NCBI RefSeq assembly: GCF_037646455.1
Contig: NZ_JBBIXN010000007.1
Span: 124,001 to 188,000, forward strand
Source: Draconibacterium mangrovi_A
GTDB lineage: Bacteria > Bacteroidota > Bacteroidia > Bacteroidales > Prolixibacteraceae
Length of the DNA stretch: 64,000 nt
Reading direction: 5' to 3'
How positions within the stretch are numbered: the stretch's first letter is position 1; every line of letters begins with the position of its first letter. The translations under genes and the position numbers were made by a program. Below the pieces are notes generated by a model. It saw only the letters and a list, made by a program, of their open reading frames with translations. It was not told the DNA's origin and searched no databases. Below are positions 55,501 to 64,000 of this stretch, one piece after another.

Positions 55501-55744
55501 GAGCCGCCACAATCGGTTCCTGAGTTTTTGCATCGCGAACAATACCCTGTACCATGTATGCCGATGGATCGACAACCGGTGTTGTATCATTATCCGGAGT
55601 ATTTACAACTGCTGATAAATCTGTTTGCCCATAAGCCACAGTACCAATTGCCAATGATCCGGCTATAAAGATCGAACGCAGGAATTTTCGTAAGAAATGA
55701 TTCCTCATCGTATTAGTTATTTTAGTGTCTATGTTCATTCTCAT
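52505..55744 (-). CDS. susC2: SusC-like TonB-dependent outer-membrane transporter (second pair)
   Basis: TonB-dependent importer for oligosaccharides, 1079 residues. Signal to about VAYGQT (residue 40); a later in-frame Met at residue 13 (55708) is an equally good start. A carboxypeptidase-D regulatory-like domain (about 64-145, VQGIVRDAKTQEPIVAAQI) precedes the plug (about 150-290, with LFIRGLNSVNMNAQPLFVVDGV and KDGTSIYGSKGANGVIIV). The beta-barrel runs to the end (IGIKMNL). It begins 21 bases after the stop of a FAS1 lipoprotein gene and is followed by its SusD, within one operon. The plug starts with an atypical acidic linker (SDVFNDMYKEIESL). Confidence 0.92.
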   Translation of the reverse strand: MRMNIDTKITNTMRNHFLRKFLRSIFIAGSLAIGTVAYGQTDLSAVVNTPDNDTTPVVDPSAYMVQGIVRDAKTQEPIVAAQIRSQNHNSAATTDEKGNFEIEVASPGEVLIVVAYDYNMREVAVRGRQSLEIDLYSDVFNDMYKEIESLTGPVRSAATANAIKGSQEMDYVNYLSVDDLVNSKMNGDVRALSRSGSNRMGSNLFIRGLNSVNMNAQPLFVVDGVIWNNYFDVQTVHDGFYSNPLNDIDLSDIESFTVIKDGTSIYGSKGANGVIIVKTKRGVDVATKIVFNAYGGLTEPASSLPMMNGDQLRIYTTDVLGTADLSIPIDDMPYLNDDPNSIDYKKYHNNTDWEDEVYQNGISQSYNIGVSGGDEKALYYFSLGYTGNSGTVKTTDLQRMNARTNADFFLSENIKLGMNVGYTSVDHTLLDDGINQYTSPTFLAMAKAPFLNPYSYTATGTLTADLEDSDFFRVGNPTAIIENALNTSKHYRLSIGFKPEFRLSPALVISTQFQYGLDKFKETYYSPIIGVVDREIPGIGISENVFKSQQMRNISIFDDTQLKFDKQIDQVHTINAVAGVRYISDFYEADYGEGHNSGSDQKRNLLDQIIRFTDGANNRVKSITNYLSVDYSYDNRYMLSAAVSVDGSSRFGRETQGGFQLFDRSWGIFPSLNAAWMISSESFMADANAIDLLKLRLGYGLTGNDDIEPYIWSAYFESTRYMDRANGLILANIGNTEVQWETTAKMSVGLDAILFNDRLSLTADGYYNKTKDLLFLKSLPEIAGSGYYWGNGGEMSNMGIEFSADLKLINQNSFKWEFGASIGHYKNKIESLPEGDYVTSMYGADILTSVDNPAGVFYGYKSLGVFTGGDAASEANLRIIDEDGVSHYFEAGDMHYEDINSDGIIDDKDRQVIGDPNPDFYGSFNSTFTIKNFSIDALFTYSYGNDVYNALRANLEAGSYPMNQTTAVLNSWFYEGQETSQPKVNYEDPMGNSSFSDRWIEDGSYLRFKTLSVGYTVPLKSTVIEGLKVWISANNLFTLSNYLGRDPEVSVSNEVLYQGIDAGMLPQTRSYFIGIKMNL

Positions 55745-55765
55745 CTTATATATTGGTTAGACCCT

Positions 55766-57316
55766 CTATTCCAGTACGGGTTCTAAAATGATACAATCGA
55801 TTCTCATCGTCCGGGTAAATTCGCCCGACTGCTCTTCCGGCGTGCTCACATCACTACTCACCTCCAGTTTAACTGCAATTCTTTGGTTTTCCTGATCGAT
55901 TACGTTGGCAAATTCAAAATCAAACTGATCAACAAACATCTTTGTCATGTTTTCAGGATCGGTAACATTATTCTCTGGTGTAACACGCCTGATAAAGGTA
56001 CTTCCACTGGATCTGCGAATGTATGTGATCTGAAATTTTGCTTTCGTTGGTGTCAGGTCGTTGGGATCGACGATTTTAGCGGGTACAAATACACAATAAA
56101 TGTTGTATTTAGCTGATAAAGTATTCGGAATTGAAAATTCTACAGAAGGAGATGTCGATGTTGGGTCGACCAAAATGTAATAGTTGTTCGAAGCCGTAAA
56201 TTCGGTTCCGAAACTTGAGCGGGTAAAAATATTACTTCCTGAATTGGATCTTCCAAAACCGTATTCTGCTTCAACCCTAATTTCCTTAAACCACGATGTA
56301 GTATCGGGGAAAGGCATTTGGTTGGTTACGTATGCAAGACCATTGCTGAGCGATTCATAATCGAGACCTTTGAACAATTCTGCAGGATCATGGAATACGT
56401 TTCCATAGGTCGATCTCAACGAATCGTAATTTTCGGGTTCGCTTATTCGGCCACGATAGAACATATCCTGAACAAGTGTAAACTTCGCCATTTCTTTTTG
56501 ACGTTCAGAACCACCGGCATCATCCGGAAAATTATAATAACTTTCAATTCTGGAATAAGCTTCATTCCAGGCTGTATTGTTCGGCATTATTGCCGTGTAA
56601 ATACTGTCTTCGACATCTATGTTACCAAGTCGTTGCAAAACCGGATTCGACACCACAAAAACACTGTCGTATAAAACATTTCCCTCTTCATCAGTTCCAA
56701 TTTCGGTACTATTCTCAGCATCAAAGATCATTCTTGTCTGACCGTAAATATATTCGCGTAATGAATCGAGTCCATCTGTTTCGCCCATGTATTCCCACAG
56801 GTTGGGCACGTAGGGTGCATAACCGTCAACTACATGAACCAAACCGTTTTTAGCCGGTTGATTAGGATCAGAAATACTATTATCCCCAAATGTGTAACCA
56901 GATCCTTCATGTGCAAAGCTGACATATTTATTGTTCAGCATCCGAATAAAGGAATTATCGACCCCGGATGTTGTTATCCTGCTGCGGGCAATATGATTTC
57001 GAACAGTTCTTGTCACCAATTCAGTGTCGGACATATCGAGGCCGCTTAATGCATCGTTTTTTGGAGCCCAAACTGTATAAGATTGCGAAGCATTCAGAAT
57101 TTCATCGTAACCTGATATCTCCAGCATGTTATAAAAGCTGCTCAAATCAGATTGCTCCTTTATGTACTCGGTCACAGTCTTATCGGGCAAATCAAAAGAA
57201 CTTTCATCATAATGATCATCCCATTCCTTTGTGCAGGACACGGCCAGCAACAAAGCGAACAAAGCCGGGAGAAGTATAAATCCCTTAAAATATTTGTATT
57301 TCATTTCTAATTGCAT
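55766..57316 (-). CDS. FAS1-domain lipoprotein, SusE/F-position, second of two in operon
   Basis: A 516-residue lipoprotein: MKYKYFKGFILLPALFALLL, then lipobox LAVSC. An in-frame ATG at 57304 is the likelier start since the signal begins there. One clear fasciclin domain (about 45-170: TVTEYIKEQSDLSSFYNML, SYTVWAPKNDAL, NGLVHVVDGYAPY) is followed by a second weaker one (about 172-330, YTAIMPNNTAW). The C-terminal beta-rich domain (about 345-516) carries EVRAEYG-like strands, perhaps a carbohydrate-binding fold. It is distinct from the two close paralogues at 44597 and 57325. It sits eight bases after the preceding FAS1 gene and 21 before susC2, so it is likely a surface component of a SusCD complex. 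Confidence 0.8.
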   Translation of the reverse strand: MQLEMKYKYFKGFILLPALFALLLAVSCTKEWDDHYDESSFDLPDKTVTEYIKEQSDLSSFYNMLEISGYDEILNASQSYTVWAPKNDALSGLDMSDTELVTRTVRNHIARSRITTSGVDNSFIRMLNNKYVSFAHEGSGYTFGDNSISDPNQPAKNGLVHVVDGYAPYVPNLWEYMGETDGLDSLREYIYGQTRMIFDAENSTEIGTDEEGNVLYDSVFVVSNPVLQRLGNIDVEDSIYTAIMPNNTAWNEAYSRIESYYNFPDDAGGSERQKEMAKFTLVQDMFYRGRISEPENYDSLRSTYGNVFHDPAELFKGLDYESLSNGLAYVTNQMPFPDTTSWFKEIRVEAEYGFGRSNSGSNIFTRSSFGTEFTASNNYYILVDPTSTSPSVEFSIPNTLSAKYNIYCVFVPAKIVDPNDLTPTKAKFQITYIRRSSGSTFIRRVTPENNVTDPENMTKMFVDQFDFEFANVIDQENQRIAVKLEVSSDVSTPEEQSGEFTRTMRIDCIILEPVLE

Positions 57317-57324
57317 TTCATTTC

Positions 57325-59283
57325 TTAATAAATGTCCTCATACTCGAGTACTTCCAGCGGAACAAACTCCAGATAGTCAAACATAAATTCTCCACTAATA
57401 ACTCCCCGTACAGTGAATTTATGTGTGGTGTTTTCTGTGAATGTATATATTCCCAGTATCCGTCTTAAAACCGCAACGTCCATCCTTGCGGGTTCACCAG
57501 TGTACCAACCTTGTTGAACTGCTTTGAAACTTGCCGGACCTTTCATGTACCCCCGGTTACGCATCGCTTTATCGTTTTCAAAACCTTCGGGATCTCTTGC
57601 ATTCGATCCAGGTCGTTCATAACCAACTTTTGGATTATCGGCATAAAGGCGGAGATCAAGCGGAATACCGGTAGGAACCCCATCCCAATACAGTTGTGCC
57701 ACACCGCGGTAAGCTGTAGGTTGATACCCAAAGCGTACTTCGTAAGTTCCTGCCGGGATGGGCGGTGTTGTTGCCTCAAATTCATAAAGGCCTCTCATCC
57801 ATATTTCATCTCCCTGGTAATCGCAAAAGCGGTCATCCGGATTATAATAATAGAATCGGGTGGTTTTCGATATCCACAATCTGTCCGCATATCCGGGTGG
57901 AATATACCACTGTTCTGCAGGTTTCTGAATGGATGCATGTCCAACCCTCATATTATTATTTGTGAATTCAGGGAAAAAACTGGCCGCATCCATTCTCAGC
58001 CGCTTGGTAGAAAGCATTTGTTCAACGTTATTCGTATAAACCAGGATATTGTCGATTTCGTGATAAACTCCGTTTAAAGCATCATTATCAAAATCATCAG
58101 TCAGCCTGATCGCTTCCCCGCTTTCCAACATGTTGAAAACATTATATTCGTTGGTTGTACGAAGTGTACGTACTTCAATCAGTGTATTCGGACACATGGG
58201 TTCAATGTATTCAAACATATCCACGATTTTGACCGAATGACTTGTTCCATCTGTTTCATTATACCGGCCGGTATTATCATACTTTTCAATGAATAGTCTA
58301 CTCGATAGTTTTTTATTTATGAGATGATAAGCCACAAAGCGGTTCAGGCTGTTCTTACGATCAGTCACATCAGTGATCGATGCATCTTCGGGATACTTTG
58401 CATCGTAAACCTGTTTTGCATAAGCTTTCAGGTCATCCAAATTATTAATCTCGTTTTCAGCGAAGGTAGCATCGCTTTCCATTAAAGCCGTAAAGCCGTA
58501 TTTTCGCTCCCGGGGAACTGTTATTATCCAACCAGCACCATATGGTATATCATCTTCATCTTCGAAATCGGTCCAATCATAACTATCGTCTTTAATTGGA
58601 GTTAATTTCTCATTCAATCCTGTTGCTACTAATGCTTCGTAGAAAAGCGAATATTTCTCATCCTGAGAAATCGCTTCCTCCAGTGTATTTTCTGTGGGAG
58701 AAATGGCATTATCGATAGCGTGGACCACTCCGTTATGAAGTTCAATGTCCTTTTTCAATACTTCCGAATCTGTATTCACCCGATAGATAATGTTATTAGT
58801 ACCCGTTTCAATGCTGATGTCCAGATACCGGCCACTCATGGTCAGATTTGGAAGGAAACCCTCAGCAAACTGATCACTGGTAATTTCAAAGTCTTTAATA
58901 ATGTGGTTGTACGCAATTTTCTTGAGTTCTTCATCCGTAAAGTCATCCACTGAACTTGCTCCTTTACTTTCGTAATAACGCATCATTGCAATATCATCGG
59001 GCAAAAAACAGGTGTAATCGCCGTAGGAATTTAATAAGCCCATTACTTCAGTCTTCTCAAGTATTTTTGCGAATTCGGAGTAATTCTCGGGTCGGTTCGT
59101 GATGTACTGACCAACTGTTTCTCCGGTAAACGTATAGTAGTTATCACCAATATCGTCGCTGTTACACGAAGGCAAAACGGAGATAAGCCCCGCTAATGCG
59201 ATGGTTAACAGTGCCAAGCCTTTGTAACGCACTTTCGCTAGGCTATGTTTGCTTACTGTTGTATTCTTTTTACTGATTTTCAT
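57325..59283 (-). CDS. FAS1-domain lipoprotein, first of two in operon, paralogue of the 44597 gene
   Basis: A 652-residue lipoprotein with lipobox near SVLPSCNSDD (about residue 40) and two fasciclin regions (about 53-200 and 205-425). A conserved C-terminal beta region ends GEFMFDYLEFVPLEVLEYEDIY-like, matching the end of the plus-strand paralogue at 44597-46537. Shared blocks include YYTFTGET, CFLPD/CFIPD, KRLRMDAASFFPEFTNNN and the RDPEGFENDKAMRNRGYMK segment. It follows susD1 by 11 bases, so it takes the place SusE/SusF would hold. The tight gaps across 64000-50795 argue for one transcript. Confidence 0.83.
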   Translation of the reverse strand: MKISKKNTTVSKHSLAKVRYKGLALLTIALAGLISVLPSCNSDDIGDNYYTFTGETVGQYITNRPENYSEFAKILEKTEVMGLLNSYGDYTCFLPDDIAMMRYYESKGASSVDDFTDEELKKIAYNHIIKDFEITSDQFAEGFLPNLTMSGRYLDISIETGTNNIIYRVNTDSEVLKKDIELHNGVVHAIDNAISPTENTLEEAISQDEKYSLFYEALVATGLNEKLTPIKDDSYDWTDFEDEDDIPYGAGWIITVPRERKYGFTALMESDATFAENEINNLDDLKAYAKQVYDAKYPEDASITDVTDRKNSLNRFVAYHLINKKLSSRLFIEKYDNTGRYNETDGTSHSVKIVDMFEYIEPMCPNTLIEVRTLRTTNEYNVFNMLESGEAIRLTDDFDNDALNGVYHEIDNILVYTNNVEQMLSTKRLRMDAASFFPEFTNNNMRVGHASIQKPAEQWYIPPGYADRLWISKTTRFYYYNPDDRFCDYQGDEIWMRGLYEFEATTPPIPAGTYEVRFGYQPTAYRGVAQLYWDGVPTGIPLDLRLYADNPKVGYERPGSNARDPEGFENDKAMRNRGYMKGPASFKAVQQGWYTGEPARMDVAVLRRILGIYTFTENTTHKFTVRGVISGEFMFDYLEFVPLEVLEYEDIY

Positions 59284-59294
59284 GTCGTAAACCT

Positions 59295-60860
59295 TTACTG
59301 ATTTTCCTCTGCCTGAATCCTGTAAAATTCATTCTGTACTAAAGCAGAATTCGCTTTCAACTCATCGGTATGCACTGGTAAATACAATGCATCCATTACC
59401 GACATTTTGTTAATATCACCGGAAGATCCTCCGGAGAATTTCTTAGTCACATAACTTACCAATGGATCCGGTGAATCAACACGACGCGCCAAGCGCATCA
59501 GGTCGAACCATCTTTTCCCTTCAAACATCAGTTCGCGCTGACGTTCCCGCATATACAACTCATTGAGTTGGAGATCGGTTGTGTAATTATCGGGCATTAA
59601 TCCAAGTTCATCATCTTCAATATTGGATCTCATGTATATGGTATTAATCAACTCAACCGCTTGTTCCTTGTTACCTCCAAGTTGAATCAATGCCTCGGCT
59701 TTCATCAGATAGATTTCAGAAAGGCGGTAAACTATCCAGTTAGCCGTCACATTGCGGTAGTAATACGTACTGGCCTCTGTTGTAGGATCTTCCTGCCTGT
59801 CGGCACCGGCGTATTTAAACACATAGTATGTATCACCACCTGCATACTGACGAAGAAAATCTTTCTCGCGCAAATCTTCACTGCTTTCTGTTCCACTTCC
59901 TATATTAAAATTAAAGGGACTGTATCGTCCGATAATTAAGGGAGCAGGAAAAGACCACTGCCCTGTCGAATTACCAAAACCACCATAAAAATTCTGAACA
60001 GTTGAGTTGAACATCTGGTCGTCGTCGAACTGCAATTCAAAAATGCTTTCTTTGGAATTACCCTGGTAAAAGACATTTGATATTACATCTTCTCCCATTT
60101 CAAGTTCAAGGTCCGATTCAGGATCATTCAATATCTGATCACACATTTCGATACACTTGTTGTAATCCTCCTGCCACAAATAAATGTCGGCCAAAAGTGC
60201 TCTTACAGCATTGGTCGTAATTCGTCCTTTTGTGTATGCCGTAGTTTCGTAACTGTCGCGTACATAGCGTAAAGCTGTTTGCAGATCAGCAACAAGATTA
60301 TTTAGGATTTCGTCTTCCGGCGATTGTGGAATATTGTAATCCTGTGCATCATCGATACTCGGTTCATTAACCCACGGAACTCGTTCGAATGTGCGAACCA
60401 GGTAAAAATACATGAGTGCCCGTAAAGTCAGCACCTCCGCTTCCATCGAATGCAGCTTTGATTCGGTAAAATTGGCATCTATGTCGACAACGCCCGGTGC
60501 ATAATACAAAAAGTTGTTACAATAATTTATTACAGTATAAAACGATCCCCAATGACAATAGCCATTATCTGCGGTAATATCCACATTGAGTATTTTTGAC
60601 ATGTCAGATGGCATTCCATTGCCATACCATACATTGTCCGACCGCAATTCGCCCCACACGAGCATTTTGCCCATCACATCACTCTCGGTTATCGAACGAT
60701 AACATGCTGCAAGCACCTGGTTAACCTGGCTTTCATTTTGCCAGTAATCCTCAAGAACGATTTCACTCTCAGGTCTTAAGTCGAGCCAATCTGTACAACC
60801 CGACGAAGTGATTAAAAGACCTGCAATTGATAATATGGAAATTATTTTTTTCATATTCAT
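59295..60860 (-). CDS. susD1: SusD-like outer-membrane glycan-binding lipoprotein (first pair)
   Basis: Partner lipoprotein of the SusC just upstream. Lipoprotein signal with lipobox TSSGC (Cys near residue 22), then DWLDLRPESEI as in many RagB/SusD proteins. The helical TPR-like core includes LTLRALMYFYLVRTFERVPWV (about 143-165) and ALLADIYLWQEDYNKCIEMC (about 215-235). The C-terminal RQRELMFEGKRWFDLMRLAR block is diagnostic. It starts ten bases after the susC1 stop. Start Met at 60860 or 60854 cannot be told apart. Gene symbol is generic. Confidence 0.93.
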   Translation of the reverse strand: MNMKKIISILSIAGLLITSSGCTDWLDLRPESEIVLEDYWQNESQVNQVLAACYRSITESDVMGKMLVWGELRSDNVWYGNGMPSDMSKILNVDITADNGYCHWGSFYTVINYCNNFLYYAPGVVDIDANFTESKLHSMEAEVLTLRALMYFYLVRTFERVPWVNEPSIDDAQDYNIPQSPEDEILNNLVADLQTALRYVRDSYETTAYTKGRITTNAVRALLADIYLWQEDYNKCIEMCDQILNDPESDLELEMGEDVISNVFYQGNSKESIFELQFDDDQMFNSTVQNFYGGFGNSTGQWSFPAPLIIGRYSPFNFNIGSGTESSEDLREKDFLRQYAGGDTYYVFKYAGADRQEDPTTEASTYYYRNVTANWIVYRLSEIYLMKAEALIQLGGNKEQAVELINTIYMRSNIEDDELGLMPDNYTTDLQLNELYMRERQRELMFEGKRWFDLMRLARRVDSPDPLVSYVTKKFSGGSSGDINKMSVMDALYLPVHTDELKANSALVQNEFYRIQAEENQ

Positions 60861-60870
60861 CTTAATTCAT

Positions 60871-63800
60871 TTAAAAGGTCACAGAAACTCCGAAAGTCGC
60901 ATCTTTTGAACGCGGTGTCGGAGAATTATCCACACTAACACCAAACGAGCCGTAACCTACCTCAGGATCCACTCCGGTGTATTTTGTTAATACAAACAAG
61001 TTATTAATGGTCATGTAAAAACTTACCTGATGCAGGTTCCACTTATCCAATATCGCTTTTGGAATTGAATAGTTAAACGTGAGGTACTTCATACGCACAA
61101 ACGATCCATCTTCCACATAGCGGTCGCTACCTAACCAGTTGTATCCATAATTATACAGTGCACGAGGCATCTCGGTTACATCTCCGTCTTTTCTCCAGCG
61201 CCAGTTTACCGCAACACTCTGGTTGTTCAGGTAATACATATTCTCGGCATTCATTCGTGCCCTGTTTACAATCTTGTTTCCGTAGCGGAAATTGAAAAAG
61301 GCTGTAACCGAAAGGTTTTTGTAGCGAATGGTTGAACCAAATCCACCGTTAAGTTTTGGGTTGGAGTTCCCCAGGTAAACAATGTCAAGTTCGTCGATGT
61401 TTCCATCGCTGTTTATATCTTCATAAATGGCATCACCACCCCTGAACTCATATTCATTACTCTTTCCATATGCGAAATACATAGGCAGCGGACTCCCCTC
61501 TTCATCCGTAAATACATTTCCGTTTTCATCACGCGCTACAGGTGCATTTTCCTGCACACCTTCAATGTAATCATTATACTGATATACTCCTTTATATCTA
61601 AATCCGTAAATCGATCCGTAAGAGTTGTTTTCCTGTAAACGCGACAGGTAAGTTCCGTTCGTATAGTCGTAATCAGCATTGTAATTGGCAAGAATATCGT
61701 CTCTCAACTCAACGATCGTGTTCACATAATTCGACAGGTTGAAGTTAAAATCAATCGTTAAATCCTTTGCTTTAATCGCTTGCTGAGTGAAAAAGTTCAA
61801 TTCCCATCCATTATTGTCCATAGTACCTACATTTTGCCACGGAACATTCCCAAATCCCGATGAACTTGGCACCCTAAGATCTTTAAACAGCAGATCCTCT
61901 GTGCGCTTGTTGTAGAAGTTGAGATCGAAGTTCAATTTATTATTGAACAAGGCAAGGTCAAGACCGTAGTTGAATGAAGTTGATTTTTCCCACCTCAAGT
62001 CAGACAATCGAAGGGTTGTTGGACGAGTTGCCGCCATATCGATATATGATCCGTATGGTGAATATCGGCTAAAGTGCAGGTATTCCGCATCGGGCTGGTT
62101 ACCAGTTATCCCCCAACTTGGCCGGATGGCGAGCATGCTCAGCCATTTGTTTGTACTCTGCATCCAGGATTCGTCCGAAATGATCCACTTAGCCGATAAT
62201 CCCGGGAAATTACCGTATTTGTATTTTTCACCGAATTTAGTACTTCCATCCCTACGGAAGGTTGCTCCAAGAATATAGCGATCTTTGAAAACATAGTGAG
62301 CCCTGAATGTTATCGCGTTTGAACGATAAGCAAAACGACTTGAGGAAATACCTGTTGAATATCCTTCAGAGGAGGCATCAACAATAGTACCCGATGGAAG
62401 GTTTGTAACTCCCATACCCTGTGATGAACTGTTTCCGGTAATAAACTGGAAAGCACCCTGTACAAGTAGTGAATGATCGGGATTGTAAATTTTTGGTTGC
62501 CAGGTAAGTTTGTTATCGGCCAAAACCGTAGTACTCTCTGAATCGAAACTTTCAGCAAAATTAATGTCACCACCATTCCACGGTGAGTTAGAAACCTCGG
62601 CAGGTAGAAATCTGCTTACTTTATCGTTGTTTACATCGAATGAAACATCGAGGTTGTACCGAAGCGTCTGAATTTCCGGATCCAAAAGATCGTACTGCAA
62701 CCTGAATATCGGGCGAATACGGTAGTTTTTAAGGTTGTTAGTCGCCAGGTTGGCCAAAGCCACCGGGTTACGCATATCGCGCTGATCGGGATGCAGGCTG
62801 GAATTACGCGAGATGTTGTAATAAACATCCGTTTTATTCCCTTGTAAATCTTGCTGATAAATGCTTACGTTAGGCATTTTATTATATGCCATCCCCAGTA
62901 TGTTGGAGTAATTTCGCTGGTTATCGGTATAAAAGAAAGTCAATTCAGAAATAAACTTTATTCGATCTGATACTGAATAATCAAGGTAAGCAGTCGATGT
63001 TATCCTGTTCATTTTCTGACCGATAACGGTACCTGTTTGCGTCAGGAAACCACTTGATACGCGGTATCTGGCCCGATCGCCACCACCTGAAACATTTAAA
63101 TAGTTATCGTGCTTAAAACCTAACTGAATTACAGCATCAACCCAATCGGTATTGTTGTTGAAATTTTCGTACTCCGAGAAGGTCGGATCGTATAGAAATT
63201 CGCGGACATTGGCCGCATCCTCATTTTGTTGTGGATTAAAATAGGCCTGTTTCATCATCATTGTATAGTCGTCACCATTAAGCATATTCAAACCTTTAGG
63301 TTGTTTGGCTACGGTGAAACGATAAGAGTACTGAACGCGGGTCGGTCCTTTGGCTCCTTTTTTTGTTTTAATGACCAAAACACCATTGGCTCCTTTCGAT
63401 CCCCAGACCGCTGTTGATGCAGCATCCTTTAATACTGTTATCTCCTCAATATCATCGGGGTTGATACTCAACATATTCGCATATTGTTCCTCGTTGGCTG
63501 CAGAAAAGTCAAACGAGGGATCAATATTAATTTCATAAGGAATACCATTCACAACTATCAGAGGCTGAGTATTGGCATTTATTGAGGAAGTTCCCCTGAT
63601 CCTCATTGTAGCACCTGAACCAAGGTCACCAGAGTTAGCAACAATATCAAGACCGGCAATACGTCCCTGCATTGCCTCATCGATAGAAGTTACCTGAACT
63701 CCTTCGAACTCTTTTGTGCTAAGTGTTTGAACCGCTGTGGAAAGTTCCCGCTCAGGAATCTCAAAACTTCCGTCGGACACCTTCTTTTCGGCTTTAATCA

Positions 63801-64000
63801 CCACATCCTCGATTACCTGAAGATCTTCTACAAGTGCCACGTCGATCACAGTCTGATCTCCGATTTTCTGGCCTGCGGTTTTGAAGCCCACAAAACTGAA
63901 AGCAATATTATTCTCGGGATTCTTGACCCTGAGCACATACTGCCCGTTTATATCAGTGATGGTTGCGCTAATAATCCTTTTTTTATCGTCTGCTTCGATT
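60871..64000 (-). CDS. susC1: SusC-like TonB-dependent outer-membrane transporter (first pair, 5' end missing)
   Basis: The reading frame is open through the right edge, so the start, signal peptide and first part of the regulatory domain lie outside. What remains begins inside the carboxypeptidase-D regulatory-like domain (SATITDINGQYVLRV), then ALVEDLQVIEDVVI. The plug has the motifs GRIAGLDIVANSGDLGSG, MRIRGTSSINANTQPLIVVNG and KDAASTAVWGSKGANGVLVIK. The barrel follows and ends in FGVSVTF. A GTG at 63936 that might look like a start is internal (GQYVLRV continues upstream in frame). First visible gene of the susC1-susD1-FAS1-FAS1-susC2-susD2 operon; its promoter is off the window. Confidence 0.93.
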   Translation of the reverse strand, partial: IEADDKKRIISATITDINGQYVLRVKNPENNIAFSFVGFKTAGQKIGDQTVIDVALVEDLQVIEDVVIKAEKKVSDGSFEIPERELSTAVQTLSTKEFEGVQVTSIDEAMQGRIAGLDIVANSGDLGSGATMRIRGTSSINANTQPLIVVNGIPYEINIDPSFDFSAANEEQYANMLSINPDDIEEITVLKDAASTAVWGSKGANGVLVIKTKKGAKGPTRVQYSYRFTVAKQPKGLNMLNGDDYTMMMKQAYFNPQQNEDAANVREFLYDPTFSEYENFNNNTDWVDAVIQLGFKHDNYLNVSGGGDRARYRVSSGFLTQTGTVIGQKMNRITSTAYLDYSVSDRIKFISELTFFYTDNQRNYSNILGMAYNKMPNVSIYQQDLQGNKTDVYYNISRNSSLHPDQRDMRNPVALANLATNNLKNYRIRPIFRLQYDLLDPEIQTLRYNLDVSFDVNNDKVSRFLPAEVSNSPWNGGDINFAESFDSESTTVLADNKLTWQPKIYNPDHSLLVQGAFQFITGNSSSQGMGVTNLPSGTIVDASSEGYSTGISSSRFAYRSNAITFRAHYVFKDRYILGATFRRDGSTKFGEKYKYGNFPGLSAKWIISDESWMQSTNKWLSMLAIRPSWGITGNQPDAEYLHFSRYSPYGSYIDMAATRPTTLRLSDLRWEKSTSFNYGLDLALFNNKLNFDLNFYNKRTEDLLFKDLRVPSSSGFGNVPWQNVGTMDNNGWELNFFTQQAIKAKDLTIDFNFNLSNYVNTIVELRDDILANYNADYDYTNGTYLSRLQENNSYGSIYGFRYKGVYQYNDYIEGVQENAPVARDENGNVFTDEEGSPLPMYFAYGKSNEYEFRGGDAIYEDINSDGNIDELDIVYLGNSNPKLNGGFGSTIRYKNLSVTAFFNFRYGNKIVNRARMNAENMYYLNNQSVAVNWRWRKDGDVTEMPRALYNYGYNWLGSDRYVEDGSFVRMKYLTFNYSIPKAILDKWNLHQVSFYMTINNLFVLTKYTGVDPEVGYGSFGVSVDNSPTPRSKDATFGVSVTF

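Noticed and set aside
57511..58077. 188-codon plus-strand open frame inside the FAS1 gene
   Set aside because: It overlaps a clearly coding minus-strand gene. A similar shadow frame appears in the paralogue at 46073-46441, as expected from shared codons.
63934..63936. GTG at 63936 as the start of the rightmost SusC gene
   Set aside because: The frame continues upstream without a stop through base 63997 and encodes the preceding strands of the regulatory domain (ATITDINGQY), so the gene is cut by the window edge.
1..64000. CRISPR arrays, tRNA/rRNA genes, insertion sequences, riboswitches
   Set aside because: Looked for by eye across the intergenic DNA. No repeat-spacer array, transposase, cloverleaf or known riboswitch core was recognised.

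Overview
The window looks like one large polysaccharide utilization locus (PUL) from a T9SS-positive member of the Bacteroidota, most likely an environmental or marine Marinilabiliales/Prolixibacteraceae-type organism. That placement is an inference. It rests on two SusC/SusD pairs, a hybrid two-component sensor/regulator (HTCS), lipobox lipoproteins, type IX secretion C-terminal domains (YPNP-type) on seven very large secreted proteins, and TAnnTTTG-like promoter elements. No tRNA, rRNA, insertion sequence or CRISPR array was seen.

Layout. (1) 1-2808, minus strand: a GH127 beta-L-arabinofuranosidase lipoprotein (cut by the left edge) and a GH27 lipoprotein. (2) 3252-11331, plus strand: a tight operon of GH2, GH43, GH43 (endo-arabinanase type), GH51 and GH51, closed by a clear terminator. 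(3) 11654-12988: a GH105 unsaturated glucuronyl/galacturonyl hydrolase. (4) 13059-17693, minus strand: a six-TM membrane protein and the HTCS regulator. (5) 17960-46537, plus strand: separately spaced large genes. These are an orphan GH2 N-terminal-domain lipoprotein, a PL11 rhamnogalacturonan lyase fused to autotransporter-type repeats, a GH30-like enzyme with lectin and LamG modules, a GH128-like enzyme, a 1509-residue LamG/cadherin-like protein, a LamG protein with an HExxH metalloprotease-like domain nested inside a carbohydrate-binding-like module, a T9SS GH43 endo-arabinanase, an MG2/plug-like protein and a FAS1 lipoprotein. (6) 64000-46630, minus strand: susC1-susD1-FAS1-FAS1-susC2-susD2, a terminator, then a GH2 with PASTA and F5/8C modules.

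How it fits together. The enzymes point to arabinan-decorated pectin, i.e. rhamnogalacturonan-I, and possibly arabinosylated or galactosylated glycoproteins. Secreted or surface-bound T9SS enzymes (PL11, GH43, GH30-like, GH128-like, GH2) would cut the polymer outside the cell. The two SusC/D complexes would import oligosaccharides. Periplasmic enzymes (GH43, GH51 x2, GH2, GH27, GH127, GH105) would reduce them to L-arabinose, galactose and unsaturated-uronide products. The HTCS would sense a periplasmic oligosaccharide. No alpha-L-rhamnosidase or polygalacturonase is visible here, so those steps may lie outside the window.

The most unusual items are the nested metalloprotease domain (34661-38113), a recurrent GACGAATT-type motif ahead of most plus-strand transcription units, the PL11-PATR-T9SS fusion, the catalytic-domain-less LamG giant, and the FAS1 lipoprotein family duplicated on both strands.
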